Part shown: piece after piece, positions 17,692 through 26,042 of the stretch
Position numbering within the stretch: the stretch's first letter is position 1
Layout: the number at the start of each line of letters is the position of its first letter
Assembly: GCF_023896955.1 (NCBI RefSeq)
Contig: NZ_JAMHIW010000002.1
Location: forward strand, 310,001-374,000
DNA: 64,000 bases
Source: Micromonospora sp. RHAY321
GTDB lineage: Bacteria > Actinomycetota > Actinomycetes > Mycobacteriales > Micromonosporaceae
Direction of reading: 5' to 3'
Made by a program: the position numbers and the translations under genes
Notes under the pieces: generated by a model
Database searches by the model: none
What the model was told of the DNA's origin: nothing
Seen by the model: only the letters and a program-made list of their open reading frames with translations

Positions 17692-18525
17692 TCAGACCTG
17701 CTGCGCGCCGATGACCGAGAGCAGCCGCAGCTTCTCGTCGCTCTCCGACCCGGGTACGGCGGTGAAGACCAGCAGCGTCTGGGACTGGTCGGGATCGACC
17801 AGGGTCTGGCAGTGCAGTTCCAGTGGCCCCACCTCGGGGTGCAGGAAGTGCTTGGGCGGGCAGTAGCCGCCCGGCACCGGGTGCTCGCGCCACAGCTGCG
17901 CGAACTCGTCGCTCGCGGCCAGCAGGGATTCGACGATCGCCGCCGCCCGCGAGCCGCGGCCGTCACGGGTGTACGCGGCGTGCAGGTGTGCCACGAGGAG
18001 CCGGCTCTGCGTCGCGTGGTCCTGCGCCGGGTGCATCCGCCGGGTCTGCGGGTCGGTGAACCAGCGGTGGTGCAGGCTGCGGTCCAGCCCGGTGTGCCGG
18101 GTCTCGTCGCCGAGCAGCGCGATCGCCGGCGCGGTCTGCGCCAGGGTCTCGCCGAGGTGGTTCACCACCTGGGCGGGGGTGTCCTGCAGCCGGTCGAGGA
18201 TTCGCATCATGCCCGGGTTGACGTGGTCGGCGCGGACGGTCCGGTGCGGGACGGCGTGCCCGGCGAGCTGGAACAGGTGGTCCCGCTCGGTGAGAGAGAG
18301 CCGCAGGCCGCGGGCCAGGGCGGCGAGCATCTGCTCGGAGGGGTGCGGCCCGCGCTGCTGCTCCAGGCGGCTGTAGTAGTCGGTGGACATCCCGCTCAAC
18401 GCGGCGACTTCCTCGCGGCGCAACCCTCCGGTACGCCGTCGCTGACCCCGGGGCAGCCCCACGTCCTCGGGCTGGAGCGCCTCGCGGCGAGTCCGCAGGA
18501 AGCTGGCGAGTTGGGCGCGGTCCAC
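17692..18525 (-). CDS. XRE-family regulator with MmyB-like ligand domain
   Basis: 277 residues from GTG 18525 (VDRAQLASFLRTRR), with GGAGA 5 nt upstream. Residues ~5-75 are the XRE HTH (LRREEVAALSGMSTDYYSRLEQ); residues ~105-275 match the MmyB-like ligand-binding domain (LGETLAQTAPAIALLGD, HHRWFTDPQTR, LVVDPD-like region). These proteins are single-component regulators, often next to the short-chain dehydrogenase or hydrolase they control. It is convergent with the chloroperoxidase-like hydrolase. The 263-bp gap upstream holds a large hairpin repeat. Confidence 0.88.
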   Translation of the reverse strand: MDRAQLASFLRTRREALQPEDVGLPRGQRRRTGGLRREEVAALSGMSTDYYSRLEQQRGPHPSEQMLAALARGLRLSLTERDHLFQLAGHAVPHRTVRADHVNPGMMRILDRLQDTPAQVVNHLGETLAQTAPAIALLGDETRHTGLDRSLHHRWFTDPQTRRMHPAQDHATQSRLLVAHLHAAYTRDGRGSRAAAIVESLLAASDEFAQLWREHPVPGGYCPPKHFLHPEVGPLELHCQTLVDPDQSQTLLVFTAVPGSESDEKLRLLSVIGAQQV

Positions 18526-18643
18526 GGTGTCTCCGATCGGTGGGTGCCGGCGGTGACCGGCACGTCTCGTGCAACCGGCGAGCCCGGGTGCGATGTTCCT
18601 GCACGGGTTCCGCGCCCCGAGGAGACGACCCCCTGCACCGCGC

Positions 18644-18724
18644 CTTTGCTCTGCTTCACCCCACGCAACACCAGACGTCCGGTATCCGGACAGGAGGCGT
18701 TGCGCCCGGTGAAGCAGAGCAAAG
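18644..18724. repeat. 81-bp hairpin repeat (interspersed-element-like)
   Basis: Perfect 17-bp arms CTTTGCTCTGCTTCACC (18644-18660) and its complement (18708-18724) extend inward, after a 3-bp mismatch, by CGCAAC (18664-18669) and GTTGCG (18699-18704). A central GTCCGG-TAT-CCGGAC palindrome sits at the tip. It lies between the XRE gene start and the aldehyde dehydrogenase stop, both on the minus strand. The nested symmetry is like a REP/MITE-type element rather than a simple terminator, though it may also terminate. Confidence 0.7.
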
Positions 18725-18788
18725 CGCGCAGAGGGTGCGGTAGCGGGCGGACCCAGCCCGACGGTGCGGGCGGGCGGTTGTCCGGCGC

Positions 18789-20213
18789 TCAGCGCTGGAT
18801 GGACTTGGTCTCCAGGAACTCCTCGAGGCCCATCCGGCCGAACTCGCGGCCGTTGCCGGACTGCTTGTAGCCGCCGAACGGGGCCAGCGGGTTCCACTGA
18901 CCGGCGTTCACGTCCACCTGACCCACCCGCAGCCGCCGGGCGACCGCCAGCGCGTGCTCCGGCTCGCCGAAGACGCCGCTGGTGAGCCCGTACAGCGTGC
19001 CGTTGGCGATGGCGACCGCCTCCTCCTCGTCGGCGTAGGGGATGATCGTCAGCACCGGGCCGAAGATCTCCTCCTGGGCGATCACGGAGGTCGGGTCGAC
19101 ATCCGCGAAGATCGTCGGCTGGACGTAGGCGCCCTTCGCCAGGCCCTCCGGCCGGTCCGGGCCACCGAACACGAGCCGGGCGCCGTCGGCGATGCCCCGC
19201 TCGATGTATCCGACGACCTTCTGCCGGTGCGCCTCGGAGGCCATCGGGCCGATCCCGGTCGCCTCGTCGGTCGGATCACCCACGGTGTACTGCTTCGCCG
19301 CCTCGACGGCCAGCGCGACGACCTCGTCCTGACGGGAGGCGGGCACCAGCATGCGCGGCCAGGCGCCGCAGACCTGCCCGCCGTTGGCGAACGCCATCAT
19401 GACGCCCTTGGCAACCGCCGTCGGCAGGTCGGCGTCGTCGAGGATGATGGTGGCGCCCTTGCCGCCCAGCTCCAGCGCGACCCGCTTGACGGTTTCGGAG
19501 GCCGCCACCGAGATCCGCCTTCCGGCACGGGTGGAGCCGGTGAAGGAGATCATGTCGATGTCCGGGTGCGCGGACATGGCCTCGCCGACGACCGCGCCGG
19601 TGCCGTACACGACGTTGAAGACGCCAGCCGGCACGCCCGCCTCGGCGGTGACCTCGGCGAGGATCCGCGCGGTCAGCGGGGCGTTCTCGGAGGGCTTGAA
19701 GACCATCGTGTTCCCCGCGAGCAGCGCCGGCGCCAGCTTGGAGACGACCTGCTGCAACGGGAAGTTCCACGGCGTGATCGCGCCGACCACGCCGATCGGC
19801 TCGCGGACGATCAGCGAGTTGCCGACCTCCTCGGTCCAGGCGAACTCGTCGGCCAGTCCGGCGACGGATTCGATCACCGCGGCCGGGAAGCCCACCTGGG
19901 CGGTCCGGGACATGGCGATCGGGGAGCCCATCTCGGCGGTGATCGCTCCGGCGATCTCCTCTTGTCGGGCGGCGAGACCGGCGGCGACGGCGCGCAGCAC
20001 GGCGGCCCGCTGCCGCGGTGTGGTGGTCGCCCAGCCGGGGAGCGCCGCGCGGGCGGCGGTGACCGCCCGGTCGACGTCGGCGGCCGTGCCGGCCGGGGTC
20101 TCGGCGACGATGTCACCGGTCGCCGGGTTGACGACGGGAAGGGTGCCGGCCGAGCCGGCGAGGATCCCGCCACCGATCCAGTGACCGGTGACGGTGTAGG
20201 TGGAAGGTGTCAT
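18789..20213 (-). CDS. Aldehyde dehydrogenase (NAD(P)+)
   Basis: 474 residues, full length for the ALDH superfamily. It shows the cofactor-binding region ITPWNFPLQQVVSKLAPALLAGNT, FTGSTRAGRRI, active-site Glu in LELGGKGATII, catalytic Cys in NGGQVCGA, EEIFGPVL and the C-terminal APFGGYKQSG. It oxidises an aldehyde to an acid in the cytoplasm; substrate not readable. It lies 84 bp past the quinone oxidoreductase gene, with a hairpin between, so it may be a separate unit of the same catabolic cluster. ATG 20213 is used. Confidence 0.92.
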   Translation of the reverse strand: MTPSTYTVTGHWIGGGILAGSAGTLPVVNPATGDIVAETPAGTAADVDRAVTAARAALPGWATTTPRQRAAVLRAVAAGLAARQEEIAGAITAEMGSPIAMSRTAQVGFPAAVIESVAGLADEFAWTEEVGNSLIVREPIGVVGAITPWNFPLQQVVSKLAPALLAGNTMVFKPSENAPLTARILAEVTAEAGVPAGVFNVVYGTGAVVGEAMSAHPDIDMISFTGSTRAGRRISVAASETVKRVALELGGKGATIILDDADLPTAVAKGVMMAFANGGQVCGAWPRMLVPASRQDEVVALAVEAAKQYTVGDPTDEATGIGPMASEAHRQKVVGYIERGIADGARLVFGGPDRPEGLAKGAYVQPTIFADVDPTSVIAQEEIFGPVLTIIPYADEEEAVAIANGTLYGLTSGVFGEPEHALAVARRLRVGQVDVNAGQWNPLAPFGGYKQSGNGREFGRMGLEEFLETKSIQR

Positions 20214-20260
20214 GGACCGACCGTCGCACCGGCGCCGAGCCCCAACCAGGTGCGGTTCAT

Positions 20261-20281
20261 CCAGGGACTCGCGATCCCTGG
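20261..20281 (-). terminator. Hairpin between oxidoreductase and aldehyde dehydrogenase genes
   Basis: Perfect 7-bp arms CCAGGGA (20261-20267) and TCCCTGG (20275-20281) around a 7-nt loop, 17 bp past the oxidoreductase stop. It could end the catabolic operon transcript or only attenuate it, since the next gene runs the same way. Confidence 0.55.
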
Positions 20282-20297
20282 CTGGGGTCGGGCCCGG

Positions 20298-21263
20298 TCA
20301 GAGCGCCAGGACGATTCGGCCGGCCGCGGTGCCGCCGTCCTGCCGGGACCAGGCGTCCGCGACCGAGGCGAACGGCACGATCTCGTGGTCGACGGTGAGC
20401 CGGCCGGCGGCCGCGTGCCCGGCCACCACGGTCAGCGACGCCGCCCGCTGGTCGGCCGACAACCCGTTGTTGGTGTAGCCGATCATTCGCAACGCGCCGC
20501 TGCGCAGGACGGCGGACTCGATCGGGGCGGTCGCGCCGGCGGCGCTGCCCAGGTTGACCAGGCGACCACCGGGGCGCAGCACCCGCAGTGCCGCCGCGGC
20601 GGGGACGCCGAAGACCGGATCGAGGACGAGGTCGACGGGACCGTCCGCGGCCTGTCGCAGCCGGTCGGCCACGGATGCCACGTCGTCGTCCGCGAGCAGC
20701 GGGATGGAGACCGCGGCGCCAAGGTCCTCGGCCCGGGCCCGCGCCGCGGCGGAGCGGGCCACGGCGATCACCCGGCGTGCCCCGCCGAGCAGGGCCAGTT
20801 GGACGGCTGCCTGCCCGACCACACCTCCGGCGCCGAGCACGACGATCTGTTCGCCGGCCGCGAGGCCACCGGCGTGGGTCAGGGCAGCGTGCGCGGCGAC
20901 GGCGGAGAGCCCCAGGGCCGCCAGCAGGGTCAGCGGTACGTCGTGCGGCAGCGCCACCACGTCGGCGCTCGGCACCGCGACGGTGCTCGCCATGCTGCCG
21001 TCCACCCCGGACCTCATCCCGGCCGAGGTGCCGAACCACACCGGGGTGCCGTCGGTGAGCCGGCCGACTCCCTGCACCCCGGGCACGTACGGGGTCGCCG
21101 GCGTGCCGAAGTAGCTGGTACCGCTCGCACAGAGCACGTCCAGCGGGGTGATCGGCACCGCTTCGACAATGACGGTCACCTCACCGTCGGCCGGCACGGG
21201 GGCCGGCCGCTCGGCGATCGTCGGTGGGGTGCCGCAGTCGCTGAGCAGGGCAGCGCGGATCAC
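20298..21263 (-). CDS. Quinone oxidoreductase-like zinc-independent MDR enzyme
   Basis: 321 residues from GTG 21263, which overlaps the TGA of the LigA-like gene (GTGA), so it is translationally coupled. It has a GroES-like N-domain (PITPLDVLCASGTSYFG, PYVPGVQGVG) and a Rossmann domain with VVLGAGGVVGQAAVQLA, as in QOR-type medium-chain dehydrogenases. The structural zinc lobe Cys cluster is missing, as in the NADPH:quinone reductases. It probably reduces an enone or quinone intermediate of the pathway encoded upstream. This is the last gene of the five-gene minus-strand operon. Confidence 0.88.
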   Translation of the reverse strand: MIRAALLSDCGTPPTIAERPAPVPADGEVTVIVEAVPITPLDVLCASGTSYFGTPATPYVPGVQGVGRLTDGTPVWFGTSAGMRSGVDGSMASTVAVPSADVVALPHDVPLTLLAALGLSAVAAHAALTHAGGLAAGEQIVVLGAGGVVGQAAVQLALLGGARRVIAVARSAAARARAEDLGAAVSIPLLADDDVASVADRLRQAADGPVDLVLDPVFGVPAAAALRVLRPGGRLVNLGSAAGATAPIESAVLRSGALRMIGYTNNGLSADQRAASLTVVAGHAAAGRLTVDHEIVPFASVADAWSRQDGGTAAGRIVLAL

Positions 21264-21622
21264 GTCGCGATGTCCGGGTAGGGCATCGCGAAGTGGGCGA
21301 GCCGCGCGCCGTAGGACTTCTGGTACTCCAGCGGCTCGGTGTTGTCCCTCTCGAAGAGGGCGATGAAGAGGGTCAGGGTGAGGAACGGATGCGCGCCCAG
21401 CTCGAACAGCTTCACGTGGTCGTGGGTGGCCAGGGCCTCCCGCTCGACGTCGTCGAAGCGCAGCCAGGTGCTCGCCTCGCCGCTGTGGCAGTTCAGCACC
21501 GTGTTGGCGCACTCGGCCTCCCACCAGGCGACCAGTTCGCGCGGCTCGCTGCGGTAGCGCTCGACCAGCTCGGGGTCGCGGTCGACCATGAAGAGGAATT
21601 TGTTCAGCAGGTACTTGCTCAT
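21260..21622 (-). CDS. Extradiol dioxygenase small subunit (LigA-like)
   Basis: 120 residues, the size of the protocatechuate 4,5-dioxygenase alpha subunit, all-alpha. The tract SKYLLNKFLFMVDRDPELVERY is LigA-like, and LGAHPFLTLTLFIALF is conserved in LigA/DesB-type C-termini. ATG 21622 overlaps the LigB-like stop as ATGA and the gene's own stop overlaps the next GTG, so three genes are coupled in series. LigA caps the active site of the catalytic LigB partner. Ring-cleavage substrate unknown. Confidence 0.85.
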   Translation of the reverse strand: MSKYLLNKFLFMVDRDPELVERYRSEPRELVAWWEAECANTVLNCHSGEASTWLRFDDVEREALATHDHVKLFELGAHPFLTLTLFIALFERDNTEPLEYQKSYGARLAHFAMPYPDIAT

Positions 21623-22485
21623 GCCGCCGGTGCTCCGTTCGGATACCAGGTGAAGTACGCCTCCATGGTGTGGAACAGGTCGAGGGTGTCGACGTAGTCG
21701 GCCTTCACGCCGGCCCCGGCCACGCCCATCATGAGCATGAAGTCCATGAAGCCGTGGGTGGCGTTGCCGGGCGAGTGCAGGCTGTCCAGCGTCACCTCGC
21801 GTAGGCACCCGTCGAGGTCGCCGTTGGCGATCCACTCGACCGCCCGCTGGTCGAACTCCGGGTCCGGGCCGTGCGGGCCGAACTGGCGGGGGCCGCCCAG
21901 CTCCAGTGAGAGGTGGCCGGTGCCGATGACGGCCACCCGCAGGTGCGACGGCCACGACTCGACGATCTCCCGGATGGCCTGACCGAGCTGGACGAAGCGC
22001 TTCGGCTGCGGCAGCGGCGGCGCGAAGATGTTCGTGTAGATCGGCACGATCGGCAGGTCGGCCTCGGGCCGCAGCGTGATGATCGGGCAGGTGATGCTGT
22101 GGTCGATCCGCAGCTCGTTGCTGAACGCCAGGTCGAAACCGGAGTCGAGCCCGGCCCGCAGGATGTGCCCGGACAGGTCCTCCTGGCCCTTGAGCAGCAT
22201 CCGGGGCAGCCCGAACTCGCGCTCCTCGTTGTACCAGTTGGCGTCGTAGCTGGGTGCCTTGCCGACCAGGAACTGCGGCATGTTGTCCAGCCAGAGCTGG
22301 TGGAAGTGGTCGGAGCCGACCATCACCAGCACGTCGGGCCTGGCCCGGGTCAACGTCTCCCGGAACGCCAGGATCTTGCTGGCCCACTCGTCGGCGAACG
22401 GTGGCCGGTCCTCGCCGGTGGCCGTGCTGGCCCGGTAGTAGAAGGGGTGGTGGGTGGAGGCGATGACCGCGACGACGGTGGCCAT
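21619..22485 (-). CDS. Class III extradiol dioxygenase catalytic subunit (LigB-like)
   Basis: 288 residues, typical LigB length. Predicted Fe(II) ligands: His12 in ASTHHPFY and His60 in VGSDHFHQLW, with a later Glu; base His in VIGTGHLSLEL. The enzyme opens catechol-type rings next to a hydroxyl pair with O2. The subfamily is not one of the named protocatechuate or gallate enzymes as far as I can tell. AAAGGAG precedes ATG 22485. It sits between the citryl-CoA-lyase-like and LigA-like genes. Confidence 0.87.
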   Translation of the reverse strand: MATVVAVIASTHHPFYYRASTATGEDRPPFADEWASKILAFRETLTRARPDVLVMVGSDHFHQLWLDNMPQFLVGKAPSYDANWYNEEREFGLPRMLLKGQEDLSGHILRAGLDSGFDLAFSNELRIDHSITCPIITLRPEADLPIVPIYTNIFAPPLPQPKRFVQLGQAIREIVESWPSHLRVAVIGTGHLSLELGGPRQFGPHGPDPEFDQRAVEWIANGDLDGCLREVTLDSLHSPGNATHGFMDFMLMMGVAGAGVKADYVDTLDLFHTMEAYFTWYPNGAPAA

Positions 22486-22515
22486 TCCGCTCCTTTCGCT
22501 GCAGTGGAGGGGGTC

Positions 22516-23286
22516 TCAGGGCTCGTAGACGGCGTTGCGGTCCACGGTGCGGTAGATGTCCATGCCGAGCGGCCGGCGCCGCTCCTCGGCGAGGTGCCCG
22601 AGCAGCCCCGCCGCGCGGGCCAGCAGGGCGAAACCGCGCAGCATCTCGACGGGAAGCCCGAGGTCGGCGAGCGCCGCGCCGCAGACTCCGGCGCCGTTGA
22701 GGGGCAGGGTCCGCCCGAGCACCTGGGGGTGCACCCGTCCGATCGCCTCGAACAGCCGCAGGTGGGGGCCGTACTGGCCCTCCTCGGTGGCGATCCGGAT
22801 CAGGACGGGTGTGCGCGGGTCCTGCTCCTTGTGCACGGGGTGCCCGAGCCCGGGAACCAGCTGGCGTTCCTGCTTGGCCCGTGTGACCGCGTCGAGCGCC
22901 ACGGCGTCGTAGTCGGTGACGTCGCCGGCCTGTGCGAGGGTGTCGGCGAGGAAGCGACCACAGTCCTCGGTGACGCCGAGGAAGCGGGAGCCGCCCCCGA
23001 GCAGGCCGGCGGCGAGCGCGCCCTGCAGCGACTCGGGCGCGGACAGGTAGGTCAGCCGGGCCGCGATGGCCGTCGGGGTGAAGCCGTGGTCGGCGAGCGC
23101 CACCAGCACCGCCTCGAAGACCCGTACCTCACCCCGGGTGGGGCGGCGGCCAGCCACCAGCCAGTACGCCAGCTCGCCGAAGCCGACCTGGCCCATCAGA
23201 TCGGCGGCCAGGTCCTGCCCGAGCAGGGAGATGGTGGTCGGGTCGGACGTGCCGATCCCGGTCGGAAAGCTCAGCTCTTCAGCCAC
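22516..23286 (-). CDS. Citryl-CoA-lyase-like (citrate synthase superfamily)
   Basis: 256 residues from GTG 23286, with GAGGAG 8 nt upstream; it overlaps the CoA-transferase gene by 16 bp in another frame. The protein equals only the citrate-synthase C-terminal catalytic core: ALADHGFTPTAIAARLTYL (active His region) and VPGLGHPVHKEQDPRTPVL (His and Arg). This short form is the one called citryl-CoA lyase, which splits citryl-CoA into acetyl-CoA and oxaloacetate. Next to a CoA-transferase, it probably cleaves a citrate-like CoA thioester made in this pathway. Confidence 0.8.
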   Translation of the reverse strand: MAEELSFPTGIGTSDPTTISLLGQDLAADLMGQVGFGELAYWLVAGRRPTRGEVRVFEAVLVALADHGFTPTAIAARLTYLSAPESLQGALAAGLLGGGSRFLGVTEDCGRFLADTLAQAGDVTDYDAVALDAVTRAKQERQLVPGLGHPVHKEQDPRTPVLIRIATEEGQYGPHLRLFEAIGRVHPQVLGRTLPLNGAGVCGAALADLGLPVEMLRGFALLARAAGLLGHLAEERRRPLGMDIYRTVDRNAVYEP

Positions 23287-24407
23287 GCGCGGATCTCCTC
23301 GCCGTGTTCGTCGAGCCCGGGCGGCGGTAGCTCGTACCGGGCCGGGGTGTCGGAGAAGGTGATGGGGTTGCGCACGCCGGGCACGTCGCCGACGGCGACC
23401 ACCGGGTCGAGCCCCAGCTCCTGGGCGAGCGCCACGCCGCCGTCGATGGTGTTGATCGGGGCACAGGGGACACCCGCGGCCAGCAGGTCGCGGAACCACT
23501 CGTCCTTGGTGCGCTTGGCGAGGCGTTCGACGAGCAGGGGTCGTAGCTGCTCGCGGTTGGCCGTGCGGTCCTGGTTGCGCCCGAAGCGTGGGTCGTCGGG
23601 CAGGTCGGGCAGGTCCAGCACCTGGCAGAGCTTGCGGAACTGCCCGTCGTTGCCGGCGATGACGATCAGCTCGCCGTCGGCGGTGGGCAGCGGCTCGTAC
23701 GGGAAGAGGCTGGGGTGCGCGTTGCCCATCCGGAACGGGACGGTGCCGCCGGCGACGTAGCCGCTGGAGTGGTTGACCAGGCCGGACAGCGCGGAGCTGA
23801 GCAGGTTGACCTCGACGTGCTGACCCTTGCCGGTCGCGCCCCGGTGGTGCAGCGCGGCGAGGATGCCGATGCTCGCGTGCAGCCCGGCCATCACGTCGAA
23901 GACGGAGATGCCGGCCCGGTACGGCGGGCCGTCGGGGTCGCCGGTGAGGCTCATCAGCCCGGAGATCGCCTGCACCATCAGGTCGTAGCCGGGAAAGTCG
24001 GCGCCGGCCCCGGTGCCGAAGCCACTGATGCTCGCGTACACGATCCTGTCGTTGCCGGCGGTGACGGTGTCGTAGTCCAGGCCGAACCGGGCGAGGCCGC
24101 CGGGCCGGAAGTTCTCGATCATCACGTCGGCGCGGCGGGCCAGCTCCTGCGCGGCCGTCAGGTCGTCCGGGTTCTTGAGGTCGAGGGCGATCGACCGCTT
24201 GTTGCGGTTGATGCCCAGGTAGTACGTCGAGACGCCGTCGCGGGTGGGCGGCATCCAGGTGCGGGTGTCGTCGCCACCGGGGCTCTCCACCTTGATCACC
24301 TGTGCGCCCAGGTCCGCCAGGAGCATCGTCGCGTACGGCCCGGCGAGGATCCGGGAGAAGTCCGCGACGAGCAGGCCGGCCAGGGGCCCCGTCGATTGCT
24401 GCACCAT
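23271..24407 (-). CDS. CaiB/BaiF (family III) CoA-transferase
   Basis: 378 residues, standard family III length. It shows ILAGPYATMLLADLGAQVIK, NRNKRSIALDLK, the catalytic Asp in FPGYDLMVQAISGLM and VFDVMAGLHASIGILAAL. It moves CoA between carboxylic acids in the cytoplasm. It is the first gene of the minus-strand operon, divergent from the amidohydrolase over a 195-bp control region. It probably activates the acid that the citryl-CoA-lyase-like enzyme then cleaves. Confidence 0.9.
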   Translation of the reverse strand: MVQQSTGPLAGLLVADFSRILAGPYATMLLADLGAQVIKVESPGGDDTRTWMPPTRDGVSTYYLGINRNKRSIALDLKNPDDLTAAQELARRADVMIENFRPGGLARFGLDYDTVTAGNDRIVYASISGFGTGAGADFPGYDLMVQAISGLMSLTGDPDGPPYRAGISVFDVMAGLHASIGILAALHHRGATGKGQHVEVNLLSSALSGLVNHSSGYVAGGTVPFRMGNAHPSLFPYEPLPTADGELIVIAGNDGQFRKLCQVLDLPDLPDDPRFGRNQDRTANREQLRPLLVERLAKRTKDEWFRDLLAAGVPCAPINTIDGGVALAQELGLDPVVAVGDVPGVRNPITFSDTPARYELPPPGLDEHGEEIRAWLKS

Positions 24408-24423
24408 GTTCCCGCCCGTTCTA

Positions 24424-24437
24424 CGGACACATGTCCG
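24424..24437. promoter_or_regulatory. Candidate operator for the catabolic operon
   Basis: CGGACACATGTCCG has 6-bp inverted arms (CGGACA/TGTCCG) with two central bases, 17 bp upstream of the CoA-transferase start. It is the most regular palindrome in the divergent control region, and a likely site for the IclR protein encoded at 26043. Confidence 0.5.
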
Positions 24438-24502
24438 CCGAAACAGCTTGCGTCACCGCACCGGGCGTGTCAACGGTTCTTCCATCGCTCGGAAACACGC
24501 TC

Positions 24503-24531
24503 TTGACACGAATCGTGACCGGTACCACACT
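24503..24531 (+). promoter_or_regulatory. Promoter with internal palindrome, amidohydrolase side
   Basis: A perfect -35 TTGACA (24503-24508) is followed after 17 bp by CACACT (24526-24531), a weak -10. CACGA-A-TCGTG (24507-24517) is a perfect palindrome that overlaps the -35 end and spacer, a position where IclR-type activators or repressors act. The amidohydrolase starts at 24603. Confidence 0.45.
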
Positions 24532-24602
24532 TGCGCCACTCGGGCTGGCCGCACAGCGGACATCGGTCCGGATCCCTCGTACCCGAAAGGAATGGGGTGG
24601 CG

Positions 24603-26039
24603 ATGAGCGCAACCGACCGGCCGGTGGTCTTCCGCAACGGCCTGGTTCTCACCATGGACGACGCACACACGGTGCTGCCCGGCGCTGACGTGCTGGTCAT
24701 CGACGGCCGGATCGCGGAGGTCGGCGTCAACCTCACCGCTCCCGACGACGCCCTGGAGATCGACGCCACCGACGGCATCCTCATGCCGGGGATGGTCGAC
24801 ACCCACCGGCACATGTGGCAGACCGCCATGCGGGGGTACGGCGCCGACTGGACCCTGACGCAGTACTTCGTCTGGTACTACCTGGAGTCCGGCAAGCTGT
24901 TCCGGCCCGAGGACGTGTACGCCGGCAACCTGCTCGGCGCGATCGAGGCGATCGACGCCGGTGTCACCACCACCGTCGACTGGTCGCACGGCCTCCAGAC
25001 ACCCGACCACGCCGACGCGGCCGTCGACGCGCTCGAGGAGGTGCCCGGACGGTTCGTGCTCGCCTACGGCAACATCCAGCAGGGCCCGTGGGAATGGGCC
25101 ACCTCGCCGGAGTTCCGCGACTTCCACCGCCGCCGGATCGACGGCGGCAAGCTGGCCGGCTTCCAGATGGCGTTCGACGTCACCGGCGACCCCGCCTTCC
25201 CCGAGCGGGCCGCCTTTGAGGTGGCCCGGGACCTGGGCGCCGCGGTGACCACGCACGCCGGCGTGTGGGGCGCCACCAACGACGACGGCATCCGCCTCAT
25301 GCACGAGAACGGCTTCATGAACCCCTCGACCGTCTACGTGCACGCGGCGACGCTCACCCACGACTCGTACAACCGCATCGCCGCCACCGGTGGCTCCGTC
25401 TCCGTCTCCACCGAGAGCGAGCAGAGCGCCGGGCAGGGCTACCCGCCCACCTGGCAGCTGCGCCACCACGACATCCCGGTGTCGCTGTCGATGGACACCA
25501 GCGTGTGGTGGAGCGGTGACCTCTTCTCGGCGATGCGGGCCACGCTCGGCGCCGACCGCTCGCGAGAGCACCTGGAGGCGCACGCCAAGCAGGAGACCAT
25601 CACCCACTGCCACCTGCGCGCCGAGCAGGTCGTCGAGTGGGCCACCCGCGGTGGCGCCCGCGCCCTCGGCATGGACTCCACGATCGGCGCCCTCACCCCC
25701 GGCCGGCAGGCCGACGTCGTCCTGATCAAGAACGACGCCTCGCCGGTGATGTTCCCGATCCTGAACCCGCACGGTCACGTCGTCTTCCAGGCCCAGCGTG
25801 GCGACGTGCACACCGTGCTGGTGGGCGGCCGGGTCGTCAAGCGGGACGGCCGCCTCGTCGGCGTCGACCTCGCCGCCGCGCGGGCCAAGGTGGCGGCCAC
25901 CATCGACCACCTCCGCGAGACGATGGGGGAGGAGGCGTGGCAGCGGGGCATGAACCCGGACGTCCCCGAGACCGCCATCCTGGAGAACCCGTACCAGTAC
26001 ACCGAGTGGGACGCCGGCTCGGCGCAGTGGAAGCATTGA
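24603..26039 (+). CDS. Amidohydrolase / aromatic deaminase (AtzA-TrzA-guanine deaminase type)
   Basis: 478 residues from ATG 24603; GTG 24597, 5 nt after AAAGGA, is an alternative. Metal-dependent amidohydrolase of the cytosine/guanine-deaminase clade: PGMVDTHRHMWQTAMRGYG carries the HxH metal motif, TTHAGVWG and VYVHAATL carry later His ligands, and LSMDTSVWWSGD the catalytic Asp. The C-terminal GALTPGRQADVVLIK closes the beta-sandwich. It probably removes an amino or other leaving group from an aromatic or heterocyclic ring. It forms an operon with IclR (3-bp gap) and is divergent from the ring-cleavage operon. Confidence 0.85.
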   Translation: MSATDRPVVFRNGLVLTMDDAHTVLPGADVLVIDGRIAEVGVNLTAPDDALEIDATDGILMPGMVDTHRHMWQTAMRGYGADWTLTQYFVWYYLESGKLFRPEDVYAGNLLGAIEAIDAGVTTTVDWSHGLQTPDHADAAVDALEEVPGRFVLAYGNIQQGPWEWATSPEFRDFHRRRIDGGKLAGFQMAFDVTGDPAFPERAAFEVARDLGAAVTTHAGVWGATNDDGIRLMHENGFMNPSTVYVHAATLTHDSYNRIAATGGSVSVSTESEQSAGQGYPPTWQLRHHDIPVSLSMDTSVWWSGDLFSAMRATLGADRSREHLEAHAKQETITHCHLRAEQVVEWATRGGARALGMDSTIGALTPGRQADVVLIKNDASPVMFPILNPHGHVVFQAQRGDVHTVLVGGRVVKRDGRLVGVDLAAARAKVAATIDHLRETMGEEAWQRGMNPDVPETAILENPYQYTEWDAGSAQWKH

Positions 26040-26042
26040 GGC

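Noticed and set aside
20261..20281. Hairpin as a riboswitch before the aldehyde dehydrogenase
   Set aside because: It lies upstream of the oxidoreductase stop only in plus orientation; for the minus-strand genes it is downstream of the dehydrogenase start, so it cannot be a leader of that gene.
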